A stretch of DNA of 5,563 nucleotides, taken from contig JAGARY010000223.1 in NCBI GenBank assembly GCA_017622055.1, positions 1 through 5,563 on the forward strand, written 5' to 3'. This DNA comes from Treponema sp. Its GTDB lineage: Bacteria > Spirochaetota > Spirochaetia > Treponematales > Treponemataceae. A program made the position numbers and the translations under genes. Below the pieces are notes generated by a model. That model ran no database searches and was not told the origin of the DNA. It worked only from the letters and a program-made list of their open reading frames with translations. Positions 1 through 3,841 of this stretch are shown here, in pieces; positions within the stretch are counted from its first letter, which is position 1; each line of letters opens with the position of its first letter.

Positions 1-468
1 ATAAAAAATCATAAAATTCAAAAAAAATATGTTTCTGTAGTTCAAAATAAATTATTACATCAAGAAGAATGGATTGATTACATAGAAAAAAAATCAGACA
101 AAGATAATTCTAAATTTCACAAAGTGGAAGTTTCAAAACTAAAAGAAAATGATGAACAAAAAAAATGCATTACAAAAATCACACCTGTGAAATATGGAAA
201 ATATAAAAATATAGATATTACTTTTGTTGAAATAGAAATTAAAACAGGTCGAATGCATCAAATTAGAGCCCAAGCATCTTTACATAATCACCCACTTTTA
301 GGTGATACTGCATACGGCGGCCTAAAAATAGAAGATTTTTCCCAAGACTTTTTTTTACACGCAAAAGAATTAATTTTTCCAAGTGAAAATCCTATAAATC
401 TTCCTAATACAGTAAATGCAACTTTACCCAAACCTTTTATAGAATTTACAAACAATTTTTTTGATTAA
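1..468 (+). CDS. RluA-family rRNA/tRNA pseudouridine synthase, C-terminal part (5' end outside window)
   Basis: The frame is open from base 1 to the TAA at 466-468, giving 155 visible residues; the start lies upstream of the window. A GTG at 124 is in frame but interrupts a continuous domain, so I do not take it as the start. Seen: a K-Y-x-x-V-V strand near residues 9-15; the motif TGRMHQIRAQ at about residues 82-91; PLLGDTAYGG at about 98-107; and a later FFLHAKELIF segment. These match, in order, the C-terminal half of RluA-family synthases (usual form TGRxHQIR ... HPLxGDxxYG ... LHAxxLxF), which isomerise uridine to pseudouridine in rRNA or tRNA in the cytoplasm. The catalytic Asp motif (HRLDxxTSG) would lie upstream and cannot be checked. 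The stretch between the two halves (about residues 26-60) is Lys-rich. Which RNA and which uridine are modified cannot be told. The family is confident; the subfamily (RluA, C or D) is not. Confidence 0.9.
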   Translation: MKNHKIQKKYVSVVQNKLLHQEEWIDYIEKKSDKDNSKFHKVEVSKLKENDEQKKCITKITPVKYGKYKNIDITFVEIEIKTGRMHQIRAQASLHNHPLLGDTAYGGLKIEDFSQDFFLHAKELIFPSENPINLPNTVNATLPKPFIEFTNNFFD

Positions 469-481
469 TTTTTGTAAAAAA

Positions 482-511
482 TTAGCATTTTGTCAAATTT
501 TGAAGTATAAT
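482..511 (+). promoter_or_regulatory. Candidate promoter for the P-loop/Asp23 gene, implying a near-leaderless mRNA
   Basis: A perfect TATAAT lies at 506-511. With usual sigma-70 spacing, transcription would start near 518, one base before the ATG at 519. The -35 is weak: the best candidate at suitable distance is TTAGCA (482-487, 18-bp spacer). A better-looking TTGTCA (490-495) is only 10 bp from the -10, too close to pair with it. No Shine-Dalgarno sequence lies at normal distance from the ATG. In such AT-rich DNA an isolated TATAAT can arise by chance, so the call rests on position as much as on match. Confidence 0.4.
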
Positions 512-518
512 ATTTAAC

Positions 519-1400
519 ATGGAATTTTCTTTATCAAAACTTATCAGCAGTTTTAATCACATTACAGTTTATGCTCTAGTTGGTGAAAGTGGAACCGGAA
601 AAAGCTTTCGTTCAAGATTACTTGCAGAAGAATACGGAATTAATGCAATTATTGATGACGGACTTTTAATTCAAGATGAAAAAATCCTTGCGGGACGTTC
701 TGCAAAACGTGAAAAAACATACATGGGAGCAGTTCGTGTTGCACTTTTTGATGATAAAGAACACAGAGATGATGTGGCAAAAGTTTTAAGAAAATCTCAT
801 ATAAAAAAGATTTTGTTGCTTGGAACTTCAGAAAAAATGGTTTCTAAAATTGCAATGAGATTACAACTTCCACAGCCTTCAAAAATCATAAGAATTGAAG
901 ATATTGCCACAAAAGAAGAAATTGAAAAAGCTGTAAAATCTAGACAAGTTGAAGGAAAACACGTAATTCCAGTTCCTTCAATTGAAGTAAAAAAGAATTA
1001 TCCACAAATATTTTCAACTTCTATGCGAGACTTTTTTAATAAAAAACGGCTTCTAAAAAAAGGAAAAGGTGGCAAAATGATTGAAAAATCAATTGTTGAA
1101 CCAGAGTTTTCTAAAAAAGGTCGTGTAGAAATTTCTGAAGCTGCCCTAACCCAAATGGTTATGCACTGTGTAAATGAAAGTTCCCCAGATGTTACAATTA
1201 AAAAGATTGTAATTAAAACTAATACTAGAGGCTACAGATTGATTGTTACTGTTGATGTGCCATTTGGAACTCAATTAACAGGAAAAATCCATAAACTTCA
1301 GCAATACATAATTGATAAAATTGAAACTTACACCGGCATCTTAATTGAAGAAGTTAGCATCAGTATTGATAAAATTGTAAAAACAGAAAATAAAATGTAA
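519..1400 (+). CDS. P-loop NTPase-like protein fused to a C-terminal Asp23/Gls24-like domain, function unknown
   Basis: This 293-residue cytoplasmic protein has no signal peptide or membrane helix. Seen: a hydrophobic strand then the Walker A motif GESGTGKS (22-29); an acidic IIDDG segment (44-48) that could be a Walker-B-like or substrate region; a strand ending in GTSEKM (102-107); and the segment EGKHVIPVPSIEVKK (145-159). A basic Gly/Lys linker (about 175-189) follows. Residues 203-286 look like the Asp23/Gls24 (DUF322) family: VEISEAALTQMV, then alternating strands including VTVDVPFG, a helix with an IHKLQQYIIDKIE pattern, TGILIEEVSISID. Family knowledge: Asp23/Gls24 proteins in Firmicutes are small envelope- or alkaline-stress-associated proteins, with Asp23 anchored at the membrane through AmaP. 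A P-loop partner in the same chain is unusual. The P-loop half may bind ATP or GTP, but I do not recognise a substrate. The ATG at 519 is chosen because it follows a TATAAT at the right distance and the P-loop fold begins soon after it. The gene runs convergently into pcnB, 38 bp away. Confidence 0.85.
   Translation: MEFSLSKLISSFNHITVYALVGESGTGKSFRSRLLAEEYGINAIIDDGLLIQDEKILAGRSAKREKTYMGAVRVALFDDKEHRDDVAKVLRKSHIKKILLLGTSEKMVSKIAMRLQLPQPSKIIRIEDIATKEEIEKAVKSRQVEGKHVIPVPSIEVKKNYPQIFSTSMRDFFNKKRLLKKGKGGKMIEKSIVEPEFSKKGRVEISEAALTQMVMHCVNESSPDVTIKKIVIKTNTRGYRLIVTVDVPFGTQLTGKIHKLQQYIIDKIETYTGILIEEVSISIDKIVKTENKM
1061..1079 (+). promoter_or_regulatory. Possible internal ribosome binding site and in-frame ATG before the Asp23 domain
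   Basis: Inside the P-loop/Asp23 gene, AGGA (1061-1064) and GGTGG (1068-1072) precede an in-frame ATG at 1077-1079, which is codon 187. The spacings to the ATG are 12 and 4 nt, neither ideal. Initiation here would give a 107-residue protein carrying only the Asp23/Gls24-like domain, close to the size of free-standing small members of that family. The same bases also encode the Gly/Lys linker, which could explain the purine richness without any ribosome binding role. This is an inference. Confidence 0.3.
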
Positions 1401-1406
1401 ACTCCA

Positions 1407-1449
1407 CAGAAAAAATAACTTAAATGGCAAAGTGCAGTTTATTTTTCTG
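1407..1449. terminator. AT-rich inverted repeat at a convergent junction, possible bidirectional terminator
   Basis: The left arm 1407-1420 and right arm 1436-1449 are 14-base inverted copies that pair at 12 of 14 positions, around a 15-base loop (1421-1435). The left arm holds a run of A and the right arm a run of T, so transcripts of either strand would carry a hairpin with a U-rich 3' side. The position fits: the plus-strand gene ends at 1400 and the minus-strand pcnB ends at 1439, so the right arm overlaps the last codons of pcnB. The stem is nearly all A-T with few G-C pairs, weaker than a textbook intrinsic terminator, and no other candidate is visible in this gap. Confidence 0.4.
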
Positions 1450-2539
1450 AAGATTTCTTTTTTGATTTTTCAGGTTTCTTTTTTATTTGAATTCCAAAAG
1501 ATGACAAAACAGATTTTACGGCAAATTCTAACTCTTTTCTTTGTGGATTCATTGGCAAAACAAAGTTGCGACATTCTGTCCAAGTTTTTGCGTATAATTC
1601 AGAAAATGAAGATTTTGTTTGAGCTTCTTTTTTCCAGTCTGTTAATGTGCAAACAAAATCGTAAATCAAATAATACAATTTTTTTCCAAGTCTAACAGAT
1701 GGATCAGATTTGTGAAGTTCATCAAGTTTTTTTAGATTTTCCATGTATTGTTTTTCGATTTTTTTATTATCAAAAATCATACTGGCAGCAGCAGGTTGCA
1801 AATACATAAATAAATCTAAATCAATTGCTTCTTTTATAATGTCAAAAGAATGGCCGCCGTTAATAATTTTCATCATTTCTTCTGTTAAACGTGAAGGAGA
1901 AACTTGAGACAACAAATTTGCACTTTGTCTTATTTTTCTGCGAAGCAAAAACGACATTTGTGCATGGGTTGTTGCAGAATATTTTACAGCACGAAGCATT
2001 CTAACAGGATCTTCAATAAAAATGTGATCTAAAGGAATTACGGGGCGTAAAACATGTTTTTTAATATCACGCATTCCACCAACGTAATCAATTACTTGCT
2101 TTTGAATTGGATCATAATACAAAGCGTTAATTGTAAAATCCCGACGCTGAACATCTTCATCAATTGTTCCAAAACTATTTCCTACAGAACCTTCGCAAAT
2201 TGAGCGGAATGTACTAACTTCAAAAATTTTAGTTCCAAAAACAACGTGAACTAATCTAAAACGTCGTCCGATTATACGAGAATTTCTGAATATTTTTTTA
2301 ATTTTTGATGGAGTTGCATCTGTTACAATATCAAAATCTTTTGGAGTGTTTCCAATAATTAAATCTCTTACAGCACCACCTACAATATAAGCCGTAAATC
2401 CAGAATCTCTTAATCTGTTCACAATCTGCAATGCATCTGGATCAATTTTATTGTTTGGTATTAAGTGCTCTTCCTGAGTATAGATAACAGCTTTCTTTAT
2501 AAAGTCTCCATTCTTATCTGTACCGTATCGAATTAACAC
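1439..2539 (-). CDS. pcnB: Poly(A) polymerase I-type nucleotidyltransferase (PcnB)
   Basis: This 366-residue class II nucleotidyltransferase adds A residues to RNA 3' ends, typically marking RNA for decay in the cytoplasm. Seen in order: an N-terminal lead-in resembling E. coli PcnB (EEHLIPNNKIDPDALQIVNR, 23-42); GGAVRD (54-59); the metal-binding DFD (D68, D70) with a third acidic residue at E107 in FEVSTFR; IIGRRFRLVHVVFG (89-102); EDVQRRDFTINALYYD (128-143); DYVGGMRDI (151-159); EDPVRMLRA (176-184); SPSRLTEEMMKI (214-225). The GRRFRLVHV segment is the feature known to separate bacterial poly(A) polymerases from CCA-adding enzymes, so I favour poly(A) polymerase. The tail (352-366) is Lys-rich, as in E. 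coli PcnB, but the protein is about 100 residues shorter than that enzyme. The start is GTG at 2539-2537: no ATG is available before the conserved region, an in-frame stop lies only seven codons upstream, and the PcnB-like lead-in begins at about residue 18. There is no Shine-Dalgarno sequence. CCA addition cannot be fully excluded without assay. Confidence 0.92.
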   Translation of the reverse strand: MLIRYGTDKNGDFIKKAVIYTQEEHLIPNNKIDPDALQIVNRLRDSGFTAYIVGGAVRDLIIGNTPKDFDIVTDATPSKIKKIFRNSRIIGRRFRLVHVVFGTKIFEVSTFRSICEGSVGNSFGTIDEDVQRRDFTINALYYDPIQKQVIDYVGGMRDIKKHVLRPVIPLDHIFIEDPVRMLRAVKYSATTHAQMSFLLRRKIRQSANLLSQVSPSRLTEEMMKIINGGHSFDIIKEAIDLDLFMYLQPAAASMIFDNKKIEKQYMENLKKLDELHKSDPSVRLGKKLYYLIYDFVCTLTDWKKEAQTKSSFSELYAKTWTECRNFVLPMNPQRKELEFAVKSVLSSFGIQIKKKPEKSKKKSSEK

Positions 2540-2547
2540 AATGACAA

Positions 2548-2576
2548 ATATTAATCTTTATAGCATTATTTATCAA
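2548..2576 (-). promoter_or_regulatory. Candidate pcnB promoter (minus strand)
   Basis: Read on the minus strand, TTGATA (2576-2571) is followed after exactly 17 bases by TAATAT (2553-2548). The -35 matches consensus at 5 of 6 positions and the -10 at 4 of 6. The predicted start is near 2541, two bases before the GTG start codon at 2539, leaving no room for a ribosome binding site. This is one of the two best-spaced promoter candidates in the window, and it sits in a true divergent intergenic region. Confidence 0.5.
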
Positions 2577-2577
2577 G

Positions 2578-2606
2578 TTGTTTTGAGAAGATTTTTTTGA
2601 TAAAAT
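2578..2606 (+). promoter_or_regulatory. Candidate promoter for the RNA methyltransferase gene (plus strand)
   Basis: TTGTTT (2578-2583) and TAAAAT (2601-2606) are separated by 17 bases. The predicted start is 2613, exactly the A of the ATG, which would make the mRNA leaderless. A GAGAAG at 2585-2590 is too far (22 nt) from the ATG to be a ribosome binding site. Its -35 is separated by a single base from the -35 of the opposing pcnB promoter, so the two polymerases would compete for the same face of DNA. Confidence 0.5.
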
Positions 2607-2612
2607 AAAAGT

Positions 2613-3839
2613 ATGGAAACACATATTGTAAAAACAGAAAAAACTGTATTTGGCGGAAATACAATTGCAAAAATTAATGGAAAAGCAGTTTTTATTCCAT
2701 ATTCAATGCCAGAAGAAACTTTAGAAATTAGAATTACCCAGCAAAAAAATGATTATGATATTGCAGAAATTGTAAATATTATTACACCTTCGCCAAACAG
2801 AATAAAACCTTCTTGCCAATATTTTGGACTTTGTGGCGGATGTAATTTAATGCACATAAATCCAAATTATCAAAGAGAACTAAAAGTTCAAATGATAAAA
2901 GACATTTTTGCACAAAATCAAATTCAATTTGAAAAAGATTTTCAAATTAACACAATTTTTGGCCCAGATTTTAATTACAGAGCAAGATTTCAGTTTACAG
3001 ATGGTGGACTTTCTGAAAAAAGCGGACACAAAATCATTCAGATTTCTGAATGCAAATGTGCAGAATCTCCAATAAATGAATATTTACAAAATACAAAGCC
3101 AGAAAATAGACCACAAGGACGAGTTCATTATTTTGGAAGTCAAAAAGTTCAAGGAGAAAATCAAATTTTTATAGCTGAAAGTGCTAAAAAAGTACAAAAT
3201 AATATACATATTAAGAAAAATTCTAAAAAAGAATTAAAAATAAAAAAGAATAATTACTTTGCAGGAACAATTTTATCTGCAGAAAACACTGCTTCTGTAA
3301 AAATAAAAGATAAAATTCTAAAATTTGATGTGCGAGGATTTTTTCAGTCAAATCTTTTTGTTTTTGAAAAAGTAATTGATTTAATTTGCACAGATTTATC
3401 TGGGAAAAATGTTTTAGACATGTATTCTGGCTGTGGTTCAATTTCGGCATTTTTGGCAGACAACTTTGAACACGTAACATTAGTTGAACACAACCGAGAC
3501 GCATTAGTTTTTGCAGAACAAAATATGGCAAATACAAATCACACAAGTTATGGATTAAGCGGTGCAAACTGGGTAAAAACTTGTGCTCAATTTTGTGGCA
3601 CTTTTGATGCAATTGTAATTGACCCTCCACGTTCTGGGATGGAAAATGAAGTTTGCGATTATTTATGTAAATCAAAAACTCCAGTAATAAAATCACTTTC
3701 TTGCGATATTGCAACTCACATTAGAGACTTAAAAAAACTAATTAAAGCTGGCTACTCTATTGAATCTTTCTATTTATTAGATTTTTACCCAAATACAAGC
3801 CATATAGAAAGTCTTGCAGTTTTAAAATATAATAAATAA
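2613..3839 (+). CDS. RlmD/TrmA-family 23S rRNA or tRNA (uracil-C5) methyltransferase with TRAM domain
   Basis: This 408-residue SAM-dependent enzyme methylates uridine C5 in rRNA or tRNA. Seen: an N-terminal TRAM-type RNA-binding domain (about 1-58); iron-sulfur ligands C68, C74 and C77 in CQYFGLCGGC, with C149 (or C147) as the fourth; GFFQSN (242-247); the SAM-binding strand-loop VLDMYSGCGSISAFLA (267-282); an acidic end of strand 2 in VEHNRDA (291-297); DPPRSG (337-342); the catalytic cysteine C364 in SLSCDIATHIRDL; and the C-terminal TSHIESLAVL with the general-base glutamate E399. The catalytic, SAM-binding and cluster motifs all appear intact, and the length is close to E. coli RlmD (433). 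The TRAM domain and Fe-S cysteines favour the RlmD/RlmC group over TrmA, which lacks TRAM, but the target uridine cannot be read from sequence. The ATG at 2613 directly starts the TRAM domain. The gene is divergent from pcnB and is followed after 2 bases by the exported propeller gene, probably in one transcript. Confidence 0.92.
   Translation: METHIVKTEKTVFGGNTIAKINGKAVFIPYSMPEETLEIRITQQKNDYDIAEIVNIITPSPNRIKPSCQYFGLCGGCNLMHINPNYQRELKVQMIKDIFAQNQIQFEKDFQINTIFGPDFNYRARFQFTDGGLSEKSGHKIIQISECKCAESPINEYLQNTKPENRPQGRVHYFGSQKVQGENQIFIAESAKKVQNNIHIKKNSKKELKIKKNNYFAGTILSAENTASVKIKDKILKFDVRGFFQSNLFVFEKVIDLICTDLSGKNVLDMYSGCGSISAFLADNFEHVTLVEHNRDALVFAEQNMANTNHTSYGLSGANWVKTCAQFCGTFDAIVIDPPRSGMENEVCDYLCKSKTPVIKSLSCDIATHIRDLKKLIKAGYSIESFYLLDFYPNTSHIESLAVLKYNK
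3828..3833 (+). promoter_or_regulatory. TATAAT hexamer just before the propeller gene, possible secondary promoter
   Basis: TATAAT at 3828-3833 would place a transcript start near 3840, two bases before the ATG at 3842. No convincing -35 lies 16-18 bp upstream (the sequence there is TAGAAA). The hexamer falls in the last codons (Tyr-Asn) of the methyltransferase, so it may be a coding coincidence. It is listed because it repeats the arrangement seen at the three other starts in this window. Confidence 0.2.
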
Positions 3840-3841
3840 AA

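Noticed and set aside
124..126. GTG at 124 as start of a short 114-residue gene
   Set aside because: The frame is open to base 1 and the upstream residues continue the RluA-type domain, so this is an internal valine codon.
467..483. Hairpin after the pseudouridine synthase stop as a terminator
   Set aside because: The stem is 7 bp of pure A-T with a 3-base loop and no G-C pair or following T tract; too weak to call in this composition.
490..511. TTGTCA plus TATAAT as a full promoter pair
   Set aside because: The spacer is only 10 bp, far below the 16-18 bp needed for sigma-70-type recognition.
1432..1695. Plus-strand open frame of 87 codons
   Set aside because: It lies antisense to the conserved pcnB C-terminus; its Phe/Leu-rich product is the usual shadow of a Lys/Asn-rich gene.
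3223..3714. Minus-strand open frame of 163 codons
   Set aside because: It is antisense to the SAM-binding and catalytic half of the methyltransferase, whose motifs are intact; the product is low-complexity Leu/Gln/His with no motif.
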